DNA of 47,633 bases from NCBI GenBank assembly GCA_049651845.1, contig JBASCW010000018.1:1-47633 (forward strand), read 5' to 3'. Shown here one piece after another: positions 1 through 8,098 of the stretch (positions are counted from its first letter, which is position 1; each line of letters starts with the position of its first letter). Below the pieces are notes generated by a model. That model worked only from the letters and a program-made list of their open reading frames with translations. It ran no database searches and was not told the origin of the DNA. Source of the DNA: RBG-16-66-20 sp049651845 (GTDB lineage Bacteria; Pseudomonadota; Gammaproteobacteria; Burkholderiales; SG8-39). Both the position numbers and the translations under genes were made by a program.

Positions 1-1032
1 CACCTCGCCTGCGACGAGTGGCGCAGCGCGCGCGCGCCGCGCTTCCTCGGCGCGGCCACGCTCGCGTTTGCCGTGGTCGCCGCGTCCTGGCCGGTCGCGC
101 TCCACCTGCGCTCGCCCGAGCTCGCACAGCAGTGGTGGTACGTCGTCACGCACGCGCGCGGCGAGTTCCTCGACAACCTGCGCTACTACCTCGCCACCGC
201 GAGCTGGTTCGCCTGGCCCGCGTGGCCGCTCGCCGGCTGGGCGGCGTGGACGCTGCGCCGGGAATGGCGCACGCCGCGCGTGTTCCTGCCGCTGGTCGCT
301 ACCCTGCTCGGGGTGCTGGCCATCGCCTGGGCCGGTCCGCAGCAGGACATCAACACCATGGCGCTGCTGCCGCCGCTCGCGCTGCTCGGCGCTCACGGCG
401 TGGCGCGGCTGCGCCGCGGCGCGGCCAACATGCTCGACTGGTTCGGCGTCATGACCTTCGGCTTCTTCGCGTTCCTGATCTGGCTCGGCTACTTCGCGAT
501 CCAGACCGGGCTGCCGGCGCGGCTGGCCAAGAACTTCACCAAGATGGCTCCCGGTTTCGATGCGCAGTTCGGATTGCTTGCGTTCCTCGTGGCGTTTGCG
601 CTCACGCTCGCCTGGCTCTATCTCGTCTTCTTCACCGCGCCCGCGCCCACGCGCGGCGTGACGCGCTGGGCCGCCGGCCTGACGCTGCTCTGGGGGGGCT
701 TCGCGACGCTTTGGCTGCCCTGGGCCGATCACGTGAAGAGCTACCGCAGCGTCGCGCTGCAGCTGCGCTCCACGCTGCCGGCGGACGCGGGCTGCATCGC
801 CCAGCGCGAGCTGGCCGCGCCGCAGCGCGCCGCGCTGAGCTTCCATGCCGAGATCCTCACCGAGCCCCTGCCCGCGGTTCTGGCCAATCCGCCCAAATGC
901 CGTTACCTGATCGTGCAGGGCCACCCGCGCTTCGAGAACCCGCCGGGCGCCGGCTGGCGCAAGCTCGCCGACGTCGGGCGTCCCGGCGACCGCGGCGAAC
1001 GCTATCGGCTGTATCGTTTCCAGCCTGGATGA
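1..1032 (+). CDS. Glycosyltransferase family 39-like membrane protein, C-terminal part
   Basis: The reading frame is already open at the first base, so the N-terminus lies outside the window. The visible 343 residues hold about five to six hydrophobic segments, followed by a soluble C-terminal domain of roughly 110 residues that ends in RYRLYRFQPG. This layout fits the C-terminal half of ArnT/PMT-type (GT39) membrane glycosyltransferases, which move sugars from polyprenyl-phosphate carriers on the periplasmic side. The catalytic N-terminal loop with its acidic pair is not in the window, so the family call rests on topology and on the style of the tail. The stop lies 10 nt before the pgi start, which suggests co-transcription. 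Another polytopic membrane protein is possible. Confidence 0.6.
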   Translation, partial: HLACDEWRSARAPRFLGAATLAFAVVAASWPVALHLRSPELAQQWWYVVTHARGEFLDNLRYYLATASWFAWPAWPLAGWAAWTLRREWRTPRVFLPLVATLLGVLAIAWAGPQQDINTMALLPPLALLGAHGVARLRRGAANMLDWFGVMTFGFFAFLIWLGYFAIQTGLPARLAKNFTKMAPGFDAQFGLLAFLVAFALTLAWLYLVFFTAPAPTRGVTRWAAGLTLLWGGFATLWLPWADHVKSYRSVALQLRSTLPADAGCIAQRELAAPQRAALSFHAEILTEPLPAVLANPPKCRYLIVQGHPRFENPPGAGWRKLADVGRPGDRGERYRLYRFQPG

Positions 1033-1042
1033 GCCCGCGCGC

Positions 1043-2428
1043 ATGAACGCCGTCTCGCCGCTCGACTGCCCGGCCTGGCACAAGCTCGAGGCGCACGCCG
1101 CGAGCTGGCGCGGCGCGCGCCTTGCGGAGCTGCAGGCCGGCGACCCGGCGCGCGCGCGCCAGATGATCGCCGAGGCGCCCGGCGTGCGCCTTGACTACGC
1201 GCGCCAGCTCGCGGGCGCGCTCACGCTGCGCCTGCTCGCGCAGCTCGCCGCCGAGCGCGGCTTCGAAGAGTGGCGCAGGGCGCTGTACGCCGGCGAGAAG
1301 ATCAATACAACCGAAGATCGCGCCGTCGCGCACATGGCGTTGCGTTCCGGAGGATTGGATTCGCGCTTGCTCGAACTCTCCCGTTCGATGAGAGAGCAGA
1401 AGCGCTACCAGCGCGTCGTCAATCTCGGCACCGGCGGCTCGGACCTCGGCCCGCGGCTGCTCGCCGACGCGTTCGGCGACGCGGCGCTCGACGTACGCTT
1501 CGTCGCCAACGTGGACCCGCTTGAGCTCGAACGCGCGCTTGCAGGCGCCGAAGCGGATTCGACGCTGCTGGTTGTCGTGTCCAAGACTTTTTCGACGCCG
1601 GAAACCATCTCGAACGCCACGGCCGCTCGCCGTCTTGGATTTGAGAATCTCATAGCCGTAACCGCAAACCCCCGAGCCGCCGAGCAATTCGGCGCGAGCG
1701 AGATCCTGACGATTCCCGAATCGGTCGGCGGCCGCTATTCGGTCTGGTCGGCGGCGGGCTTCGCGGGCCTGCTGGCGATCGGCGCCGAGGCGTTTGCCGA
1801 GCTGCTGGCCGGCGCGCGCGAGATCGACGAGCACTTCCTGCACGAGCCGCTTACCGGGAACGTGCCGGCGATGATGGGCCTGCTCGGCGTCTGGAACGTG
1901 AATTTCCTCGGCCTGCACGCGCACGCGGTGCTGCCGTACGCGCACCGGCTGCGCCTGCTGCCGGCCTACCTGCAGCAACTGGAGATGGAGTCGAACGGCA
2001 AGGGCGTGGACCGCGCGGGCAACGCGATCGGCTACGCGACCTGCCCGGTGCTGTTCGGCGCCGAGGGCACCAACGCGCAGCACGCCTTCATGCAGCTGCT
2101 GCACCAGGGCCCGCGGGCGGTCGCGGCGGATTTCATCGACGCCTCGGTGAGCGAAACCCTGTCGGCCAACGTGCGCGCGCAGGCCGACGCACTGGCGTAC
2201 GGTACCGGCGACGCTGACCTGCCGGCGCATCGCCGCCAGCCAGGGTGTCGGCCGTCGAGCATCCTGAAGTTCGCCAGTTTCACACCGCGAGATCTTGGCC
2301 GGCTGCTCGCGATCTACGAGCACAAGGTATTCACGCAAGGCGTGCTTTGGAATATAAACAGCTTCGACCAGTGGGGCGTGGAGCTGGGCAAGCAGCTCGC
2401 CCGGCAGATACTTTCAAGGAGCACCTAG
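1043..2428 (+). CDS. pgi: Glucose-6-phosphate isomerase
   Basis: Interconverts glucose 6-phosphate and fructose 6-phosphate in the cytoplasm (glycolysis and gluconeogenesis). Family marks are visible in order: the sugar-phosphate loop GTGGSDLG near residue 129, SKTFSTPET, VGGRYSVWS, the MESNGKG block with Glu316, GTNAQHAF with a catalytic His, and the C-terminal signature FDQWGVELGK ending at Lys450. At 461 aa it is shorter than the usual ~540-550 aa enterobacterial enzyme but keeps all active-site blocks. One oddity is that the usual G-N-R-P before the C-terminal domain reads G-C-R-P here. The ATG follows the upstream stop by 10 nt. The next small gene takes its ribosome site from the pgi 3' end. 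Confidence 0.95.
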   Translation: MNAVSPLDCPAWHKLEAHAASWRGARLAELQAGDPARARQMIAEAPGVRLDYARQLAGALTLRLLAQLAAERGFEEWRRALYAGEKINTTEDRAVAHMALRSGGLDSRLLELSRSMREQKRYQRVVNLGTGGSDLGPRLLADAFGDAALDVRFVANVDPLELERALAGAEADSTLLVVVSKTFSTPETISNATAARRLGFENLIAVTANPRAAEQFGASEILTIPESVGGRYSVWSAAGFAGLLAIGAEAFAELLAGAREIDEHFLHEPLTGNVPAMMGLLGVWNVNFLGLHAHAVLPYAHRLRLLPAYLQQLEMESNGKGVDRAGNAIGYATCPVLFGAEGTNAQHAFMQLLHQGPRAVAADFIDASVSETLSANVRAQADALAYGTGDADLPAHRRQPGCRPSSILKFASFTPRDLGRLLAIYEHKVFTQGVLWNINSFDQWGVELGKQLARQILSRST

Positions 2429-2430
2429 GC

Positions 2431-2649
2431 ATGGACCAGGAGACCTTCAACCTCAGCATCCGCAAGTTCCTGAAGACCGTCGGCGTCGGCTCGCAGCGCG
2501 AGATCGAGCAGGCGGTGCAGAAGGCGCTGGAGGGAAAGCCCGGCGCGCAGCGCCTGCGCGGCGACGAAACCCTGGCCGTGAAGGTCACGCTCGAGATGCC
2601 CGCGCTGGGGCTCTCGGTGCCCTTCTCCGGGGACATCAAGCTGAAATGA
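2431..2649 (+). CDS. DUF6494 family small protein
   Basis: A 72-aa soluble protein with no signal peptide or membrane segment. The N-terminal half (ETFNLSIRKFLKTVGVGSQREIEQAV) resembles the DUF6494 family of short proteobacterial proteins of unknown function. The ATG lies 2 nt after the pgi stop, and an AAGGAG ribosome site lies inside the last codons of pgi, so it is almost certainly translated from the pgi message. A much longer reading of this frame beginning inside pgi has no ribosome site and is not used. The C-terminal half is rich in beta-type residues (VKVTLEMPALGLSVPFSGDIKLK). No function can be given. Confidence 0.8.
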   Translation: MDQETFNLSIRKFLKTVGVGSQREIEQAVQKALEGKPGAQRLRGDETLAVKVTLEMPALGLSVPFSGDIKLK

Positions 2650-2666
2650 CCCGCTAGAATGCGCCC

Positions 2667-4058
2667 ATGAACAAGGCTCGCGAATTCGATCAGTCCGTCG
2701 TCACCGAGCTCAAGGCCCTGCTCGGCGAGCGCGTCTCGACCTCGGCCGCAGTGCGCGAGCACCACGGCAAGGACGAATCGTACTTCCCGTACGCGCCTCC
2801 GGATGTCGTCGTGTTCCTGAGGACGACCGAGGAAGTTCGCGACGTCGTCAACATCTGCCGGGCCCACCGGGTGCCGATGATTCCCTACGGCGTGGGCACT
2901 TCGCTCGAGGGCCACATCCTCGCGGTCAAGGGCGGCGTGTGCATCGACCTTTCGCAGATGAACCAGATCCTGGCGGTGCACGAGGCCGACTTGGACGCGG
3001 TGGTGCAGGCGGGCGTGACGCGCAAGCAGCTCAACGAGCACATCAAGCACACGGGCCTGTTTTTCCCGGTCGACCCGGGCGCCGACGCGACGCTGGGCGG
3101 CATGGCGGCGACGCGCGCCTCGGGCACCAACGCCGTGCGCTACGGCACCATGCGCGAGAACGTGCTGTCGCTGAAGGTGGTGCTCGCCGACGGCCGCATC
3201 ATCCAGACCTCGCGCCGCTCGAAGAAGTCCGCGGCGGGCTACGACCTGACGCGCCTGTTCGTAGGCTCGGAGGGCACGCTCGGCATCATCACCGAGGTGA
3301 CGGTGCGCCTGTACCCGGTGCAGGAGGCGATGTCGGCGGCGGTCTGCGCGTTCAAGGACGTGGACGGCTGCACCAACACCGCGATCCAGACCATCCAGTC
3401 GGGCGTGCCGATCGCGCGCTGCGACATCGTCTGTGAGAAGACCGTGGACGCGATCAACAGGTACAAGAAGACGAATTATCGCGTCGCGCCCACTGTGTTC
3501 TTTGAATTTCATGGGACAAGAACCTCTGTGGTGGAACAAGCCGAGACAGTCCAGGCGATCGCGAAGGAGAACGGCGGCATGGACTTCCAGTGGGCCACCA
3601 AGCCCGAGGAGCGCACGCAGCTCTGGGACGCGCGCCACAACGCCTACTTCGCCTGCCTGCAGATCCGGCCCGGCGCGCGCGCCGTGTCCACCGATGTCTG
3701 CGTGCCGATCAGCCGCCTGGCCGAGTGCGTGCGCGAGACCATGGAAGACGTGAAGAACTACATCAACCCGGTGCCGCTGCTCGGCCACATCGGCGACGGC
3801 AACTTCCACCTGATGCTGCTCGTCGATCCGGACAAGCCCGAGCAGACCGAGATCGCCAAGCAGTTCAACATGCGCCTGGTCGAGCGCGCGCTCAAGATGG
3901 AAGGCACCTGCACCGGCGAGCACGGCATCGGCCTGGGCAAGATCGGCTCGATGACGCTCGAGCTCGGCGAGGACGTGGTCTCGATCATGTGCGACATCAA
4001 GCGCGTGTTCGACCCGGACAATCTGATGAATCCCGGCAAGGTCGTGCCGCTGCCGTAG
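2667..4058 (+). CDS. FAD-linked D-lactate/2-hydroxyacid dehydrogenase (GlcD/Dld family)
   Basis: A 463-aa flavoprotein of the vanillyl-alcohol-oxidase fold. The N-terminal FAD_binding_4 domain (about residues 40-215) contains the pyrophosphate-binding stretch PYGVGTSLEGH and the DPGADATLGGM loop. The C-terminal FAD-oxidase domain carries GHIGDGNFH and the closing CTGEHGIGLGK signature. Proteins with this layout oxidise D-lactate, or glycolate-type 2-hydroxy acids, and pass electrons to cytochrome c or the quinone pool. Substrate cannot be fixed from motifs alone. D-lactate is favoured because the protein is stand-alone and no glcE/glcF partner genes follow. The nearest downstream gene, a RidA-like protein, lies 32 nt away on the same strand. 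Confidence 0.85.
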   Translation: MNKAREFDQSVVTELKALLGERVSTSAAVREHHGKDESYFPYAPPDVVVFLRTTEEVRDVVNICRAHRVPMIPYGVGTSLEGHILAVKGGVCIDLSQMNQILAVHEADLDAVVQAGVTRKQLNEHIKHTGLFFPVDPGADATLGGMAATRASGTNAVRYGTMRENVLSLKVVLADGRIIQTSRRSKKSAAGYDLTRLFVGSEGTLGIITEVTVRLYPVQEAMSAAVCAFKDVDGCTNTAIQTIQSGVPIARCDIVCEKTVDAINRYKKTNYRVAPTVFFEFHGTRTSVVEQAETVQAIAKENGGMDFQWATKPEERTQLWDARHNAYFACLQIRPGARAVSTDVCVPISRLAECVRETMEDVKNYINPVPLLGHIGDGNFHLMLLVDPDKPEQTEIAKQFNMRLVERALKMEGTCTGEHGIGLGKIGSMTLELGEDVVSIMCDIKRVFDPDNLMNPGKVVPLP

Positions 4059-4090
4059 TCCGTCTCTCTTCTTTCGTTTTATTTTCTTGA

Positions 4091-4549
4091 ATGAAACCTG
4101 AAGAAAAACTGAAGCAGCTGGGCCTGGATCTCGGCACGGTTTCGGCGCCGGTCGCGAACTACGTGAACGCGGTCCGCACCGGCAACCTGCTGTTCCTGGC
4201 TGGCAAGGGCCCGCGCGCCGAGGGCGGCAAGCGCCCCAAGGGCAAGCTCGGGCGCGAGTACAGCGTCGAGCAGGGCTACCAGCATGCGCGCAGCGTCGGC
4301 CTGGACCTCATCGCGGTGATGAAGGCGGAGCTCGGCAGCCTCGATCGCGTCAAGCGCATCGTCAAGGTGCTGGGCATGGTGAACGCGGTGCCCGACTTCG
4401 AGGACCATCCCAAGGTGATCAACGGCTGCTCGGACCTGTTCGTCGAGGTGTTCGGCGACGCCGGCAAGCACGCGCGCTCCGCGGTCGGCATGGGCTCGCT
4501 GCCGATGGGCATCCCGGTGGAGATCGAATGCATCGTCGAAGTACTATGA
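4091..4549 (+). CDS. RidA/YjgF-like protein
   Basis: A 152-aa protein of the YjgF/YER057c/UK114 superfamily, long-insert branch (endoribonuclease_L-PSP_2 type). It starts MKPEEKLKQLGLDL and carries NYVNAVRTGNLLFLAGKGP, then SVGLDLIAVMKAELGSLDRVKRIVKVLGMVN, and ends ...GMGSLPMGIPVEIECIVEVL, which holds the conserved active-site-edge region of the family. Canonical RidA hydrolyses reactive enamine/imine intermediates. This branch is often near catabolic genes and its substrate is not known. The stop overlaps the start of the following transporter receptor as ATGA, so the two are translationally coupled. This suggests handling of a metabolite brought in by that receptor. Confidence 0.85.
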   Translation: MKPEEKLKQLGLDLGTVSAPVANYVNAVRTGNLLFLAGKGPRAEGGKRPKGKLGREYSVEQGYQHARSVGLDLIAVMKAELGSLDRVKRIVKVLGMVNAVPDFEDHPKVINGCSDLFVEVFGDAGKHARSAVGMGSLPMGIPVEIECIVEVL

Positions 4550-5511
4550 CTGTGTTCCGTCTTTTCCTGCTTTTCCTCTTTTTCGGGATTTTTCCCGTAA
4601 AGGCGCAAGGCCAATACCCGTCAAAACCCGTCAGGATGATCGTGCCGCTCGCCGCCGCGAGCGCGGTCGACAACGCCGCGCGCCTGGTCGCGCAGCGCAT
4701 GGCTGACAACATGAGGGGCGCGATTGCCGTGGAAAACGTACCGGGCGCGGCTGGCCTGATCGGCACCGAGCGCATCGCCAAGTCCGCGCCCGACGGCTAC
4801 ACCATCGCGGGATTCAACGACAGCATCATGACCATGCTGCCGAACATGCACGCCAAGATGCCCTGGGACATCCAGAAGGACTTCGACCCGGTGTCGCTGG
4901 TGGCGACCGTCGAATGGGGCCTGGTGGCGGCGAACGGGGCACCCTACGCGAACGCGGGCGAGCTCATCGCGGCGGCAAGGGCAGCGCCGGGGAGGATCAA
5001 TTACAGCTCGGGCGGCAACGGCAGCCCGCAGCACATCGCCATGGAGCTGTTCGCCTCCACGGCGGGCATCTCGCTCACGCACGTTCCCTACAAGGGCGCA
5101 ACGCAGGCGGCGCTTGACGTCGCCGCGGGCCAGGTGCCGGTCGGCTTCCAGGGCCTGGCGACGGTGGCCTCGCTCGCGCGCGGCGGCAAGCTCAGGTTGA
5201 TCGGCGTAGCCACGCCGGCGCGCCACCCGCAGTTCGCCGACGTGCCTACGGTGTCGGAGTCCGGGCTGCCCGGCTTCGAGTTCAACTCCTGGTTCGCGAT
5301 CATGGTGCCCGCCGGCACGCCGAAGGACATCGTCGTGCGCCTGCACGCGGAGGTGGTGAAGGCGCTCGGCGACGCCGACGTCCGCGAAAAGCTCAACGCG
5401 CAGGGCCTCACGCCGCGCGGCTCCACGCCCGAGGAGCTGCGCAAGGCGACCGCGGAACAGCTGGCGAAATACGCGCGCCTGATGAAGCAGGCGGGGATCA
5501 AGGCGGACTAA
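4546..5511 (+). CDS. Tripartite tricarboxylate transporter substrate-binding protein (Bug/TctC family)
   Basis: A periplasmic binding protein of about 321 aa. The chosen ATG overlaps the preceding stop (ATGA) and gives a clean Sec signal peptide, MTVFRLFLLFLFFGIFPVKAQG, with cleavage expected after AKA/AQG-type residues. A start 18 nt upstream would add MHRRST and is less likely. The mature protein begins YPSKPVRMIVPLAAAS and carries PGAAGLIGTERIAKSAPDGYT and INYSSGGNGSPQH, typical of Bug receptors, which are very numerous in Burkholderiales. Bug proteins bind carboxylates or similar small organic ligands. No TctA/TctB membrane genes are adjacent, which is common for orphan Bug receptors. Confidence 0.92.
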   Translation: MTVFRLFLLFLFFGIFPVKAQGQYPSKPVRMIVPLAAASAVDNAARLVAQRMADNMRGAIAVENVPGAAGLIGTERIAKSAPDGYTIAGFNDSIMTMLPNMHAKMPWDIQKDFDPVSLVATVEWGLVAANGAPYANAGELIAAARAAPGRINYSSGGNGSPQHIAMELFASTAGISLTHVPYKGATQAALDVAAGQVPVGFQGLATVASLARGGKLRLIGVATPARHPQFADVPTVSESGLPGFEFNSWFAIMVPAGTPKDIVVRLHAEVVKALGDADVREKLNAQGLTPRGSTPEELRKATAEQLAKYARLMKQAGIKAD

Positions 5512-5513
5512 GA

Positions 5514-5598
5514 GAAAAAGGGGGTCGGAGTAACATTTTCACGACGACCGCTGGATCACTGCCGGCGGTTCGAAAATGTTACTCCGACCCCCTTTTTC
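5514..5598. repeat. Perfect 27-bp inverted repeat, likely bidirectional terminator or REP-like element
   Basis: Two perfect 27-nt arms (GAAAAAGGGGGTCGGAGTAA... and its complement) enclose a 31-nt loop. The structure lies exactly between the convergent Bug-receptor and orn genes and touches the orn stop codon. Each strand ends in a T-run, so it can terminate transcription both ways. The arms are far longer than a simple terminator needs. The GGGGTCGGAGTAACATTTTC-type sequence resembles dispersed palindromes I recall from betaproteobacterial genomes, which is memory and not something the window shows. Confidence 0.75.
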
Positions 5599-6149
5599 TA
5601 GATGGTCATTACCGCCTTGCGGTAGTACTTCAGCTCCTCGATCGACTCGTAGATGTCGGCGAGCGCTTCGTGCTTGCCCTGCTTGAGCTTCATCATCTCC
5701 TTGATGAGCTCGGGCTTCCAGCGCTTGACGAGCTCCTTGAGCGTGGAGACGTCGAGGTTGCGGTACAGGAAGAAGGCCTCCAGCTTCGGCATCCAGCGCG
5801 CGAGGAACCGGCGGTCCTGGCAGATCGAGTTGCCGCACATCGGCGAGACGCCCGCGGGCAGGTGCTGCGCGAGGAATTCGAGCGTCTGGCGCTCGACCGC
5901 CGCCTCGTCCAGCGCCGAGGCCTTGACCTTGTCGATGAGGCCGGACTTGCCGTGCACCGAGCGGTTCCATGAATCCATCGCCCCGAGCACCTCATCGGGC
6001 TGGCGCACCACCAGCACCGGGCCCTCGGCGACCAGGTTGAGCTGCGAATCGGTGACCAGCACCGCGACCTCGACGATGCGGTCGGACTCGGGCACCAGGC
6101 CCGTCATCTCCATGTCGATCCAGATCAGGTTGTTGGGATCGGCAGCCAT
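5598..6149 (-). CDS. orn: Oligoribonuclease
   Basis: A DEDDh-type 3'-5' exoribonuclease that degrades 2-5-nt RNA and linear pGpG left from RNA and c-di-GMP breakdown. It is 183 aa, the family norm. The exo I motif IDMEMTGL carries Asp12 and Glu14, NRSVHGKSGL follows, and the C-terminal KHEALADIYESIEELKYYRK carries the exo III His and Asp. The start chosen (MAADPNNLIW) matches the family start; a GAGAGAA stretch upstream can act as ribosome site. An ATG 15 nt upstream is a weaker choice, and the longer upstream extension is arginine-rich nonsense lying in the divergent protease gene. Confidence 0.95.
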   Translation of the reverse strand: MAADPNNLIWIDMEMTGLVPESDRIVEVAVLVTDSQLNLVAEGPVLVVRQPDEVLGAMDSWNRSVHGKSGLIDKVKASALDEAAVERQTLEFLAQHLPAGVSPMCGNSICQDRRFLARWMPKLEAFFLYRNLDVSTLKELVKRWKPELIKEMMKLKQGKHEALADIYESIEELKYYRKAVMTI

Positions 6150-6167
6150 GCCGTATTCTCTCATGGC

Positions 6168-7439
6168 ATGAACGGCGCTCTTACCGCCAACGGCTTTGCC
6201 TGGCTGTTCCTCGCGGCGCTCGCCGCGGCGACCGGCACGCGGCTGTGGCTCGCCGCGCGCCAGGCGCGGCACGTGCGCGCGCACCGCGACGCGGTACCGG
6301 CGTCATTCGCGGGCGCGATCCCGCTCGCCGCGCACCAGAAGGCCGCCGACTACACCGTCGCCAAGACGCGCCTGGGCATCGCCGAGCTGGCGCTGGGCGC
6401 CGCGCTGCTGCTCGCGCTCACGCTGGGCGGCGCGCTGCAGTGGCTGTCGGACGCCTGGGCGCGCGTGGTCGCGCCGTTCGGCATCGCGCACGGCGTGGCG
6501 CTGATCGTCTCGGTGGTGCTGCTGCTGTCGGCGGCCGAGCTGCCGCTCGGGCTGGTGCGCACCTTCGCCGTCGAGGCGCGCTTCGGCTTCAACCGCATGA
6601 CGCCGAAGCTCTACGCCGTCGATCTCGCCAAGCAGGCGCTGCTCTCGGCGCTGCTCGGCATCCCGCTGCTGACGGTCGTGCTCTGGCTCATGGCGCGCAT
6701 GGGCGAGCTGTGGTGGATCTGGGTCTGGGCCGCGTGGACCGGGTTCAACCTGCTGCTGCTGCTCGCCTACCCGACCTTCATCGCGCCGCTGTTCAACAAG
6801 TTCAGCCCGCTCGCCGACTCGGCGCTCGCGGGGCGCATCGAGGCGCTGCTCGCGCGCTGCGGCTTTCGCTCGAGCGGGCTGTACGTGATGGACGGCTCGA
6901 AGCGCACGGCGCACGGCAACGCCTACTTCACGGGCTTCGGCGCGGCCAAGCGCATCGTCTTCTTCGACACGCTGCTCGCGCGCCTCGCGCCCGGCGAGAT
7001 CGAGGCGGTGCTCGCGCACGAGCTGGGCCATTTCCGGCGCCACCACGTCTGGAAGCGCCTGCTGGTGCTGTTCGCCGCCTCGTTCGCGCTGCTGTGGACG
7101 CTCGGGCAGCTCATCGACCAGCCCTGGTTCTACGCGGGACTCGGCGTCTCGACGATGACCACTGCGACCGCGCTGCTGCTGTTCGTGCTGGTCGCGCCGG
7201 TGTTCACGTTCTTCCTGCAGCCGCTTGCCAGCCTGCACTCGCGCCGCCACGAGTTCGAGGCCGATGCCTATGCCAGCGCGCACGCGAGCGCCGCCGAGCT
7301 CGAGCAGGCGCTCGTCAAGCTGTACCAGGACAACGCGGCGACGCTGACGCCCGACCCGATCCATTCGGCCTTCTACGATTCGCATCCCCCCGCGGCGACC
7401 CGCATTGCCAGACTCAGGATGCAGCCGCAGGCGGCGTAG
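6168..7439 (+). CDS. M48 family membrane metalloprotease (Ste24/CAAX protease-like)
   Basis: A 423-aa polytopic zinc protease. About six to seven membrane segments are visible. The zinc motif H284-E285-L-G-H288 follows the conserved APGEIEAVLA stretch, and the third ligand lies in HEFEADAYA near residue 362, which is the M48A arrangement. It resembles Ste24-like endopeptidases, which in bacteria are linked to membrane protein quality control rather than prenyl processing. The start codon lies 18 nt from the divergent orn start, so the two promoters must overlap the opposing genes. Downstream phhB follows by 9 nt, suggesting one transcript. Confidence 0.92.
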   Translation: MNGALTANGFAWLFLAALAAATGTRLWLAARQARHVRAHRDAVPASFAGAIPLAAHQKAADYTVAKTRLGIAELALGAALLLALTLGGALQWLSDAWARVVAPFGIAHGVALIVSVVLLLSAAELPLGLVRTFAVEARFGFNRMTPKLYAVDLAKQALLSALLGIPLLTVVLWLMARMGELWWIWVWAAWTGFNLLLLLAYPTFIAPLFNKFSPLADSALAGRIEALLARCGFRSSGLYVMDGSKRTAHGNAYFTGFGAAKRIVFFDTLLARLAPGEIEAVLAHELGHFRRHHVWKRLLVLFAASFALLWTLGQLIDQPWFYAGLGVSTMTTATALLLFVLVAPVFTFFLQPLASLHSRRHEFEADAYASAHASAAELEQALVKLYQDNAATLTPDPIHSAFYDSHPPAATRIARLRMQPQAA

Positions 7440-7448
7440 ACGGAGCGC

Positions 7449-7778
7449 ATGGACGAACTCGCGAACAGGAAGTGCAAGCCCTGCGAAGGCGGTGTCGCGC
7501 CCTTGAGCGCCGGGCAGGCGCAGGAGCTGCTCAAGCAGCTCAAGGGCTGGATCCTCGAGGACGGCAAGCTGGTGAAGCTCTACCCGTTCCGCAACTACCA
7601 CGAGACCATGGCATTCGTGAACGCGCTCGCCTGGATCTCGCACCGCGAAGACCACCACCCGGACCTGCAGGTGGGCTACAACAAGTGCCGCGTCGAGTAC
7701 TCCACGCACGCCATCGGCGGGCTCTCGGAGAACGACTTCATCTGCGCCGCCAAGGCCGACTCGCTGCTCAAGCCTTGA
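7449..7778 (+). CDS. phhB: 4a-hydroxytetrahydrobiopterin dehydratase
   Basis: Pterin-4a-carbinolamine dehydratase of 109 aa. It dehydrates the hydroxylated pterin produced by aromatic amino-acid hydroxylases and so recycles the cofactor. The core motif HREDHHPDLQVGYNKC contains the catalytic His pair and is followed by STHAIGGLSENDFICAAK, the standard C-terminus. There is no phenylalanine hydroxylase gene in the window. The stop overlaps the start of the next gene (TTGA), so translation is coupled. Confidence 0.93.
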   Translation: MDELANRKCKPCEGGVAPLSAGQAQELLKQLKGWILEDGKLVKLYPFRNYHETMAFVNALAWISHREDHHPDLQVGYNKCRVEYSTHAIGGLSENDFICAAKADSLLKP

Positions 7779-8071
7779 AACGCGTCTACAGCTCCTTCAA
7801 CCGCATCGCGGTCTATCATGCGAAGAACCTGCTTGAAGGCGAGGGCATTCGGGCCGAAATCCGCAACGAGTTTCTCGTCTCCGCCATGGGCGAGCTCCCG
7901 CCCGCCGAATGCCAGGCCGAGGTCTGGGTGCTGAACGACGCGGACGCGGCGCGCGCGCTGGGCGTGCTGCGCCGGCCGCCGCCCGCGGGACCGGACTGGC
8001 GCTGCGCGGTATGCGGCGAGACTTCCGGCCCGCAGTTCACGCAGTGCTGGAAGTGCGGGGCGTACCGATGA
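7775..8071 (+). CDS. DUF2007 family protein with C-terminal zinc ribbon
   Basis: A 98-aa protein that uses a TTG start overlapping the phhB stop. No ATG exists in the right place: the conserved domain begins immediately with KRVYSSFNRIAVYHAKNLLE. The DUF2007 domain (putative signal-transducing fold) fills residues 1-70. The tail has two CxxC knuckles (CAVCGE... and CWKCG) spaced like a rubredoxin-type zinc ribbon. No enzyme function is known for the family. It is probably co-translated with phhB. Confidence 0.85.
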   Translation: MKRVYSSFNRIAVYHAKNLLEGEGIRAEIRNEFLVSAMGELPPAECQAEVWVLNDADAARALGVLRRPPPAGPDWRCAVCGETSGPQFTQCWKCGAYR

Positions 8072-8098
8072 CCGGCTTCTGACCCCCGGATTCCCGCC

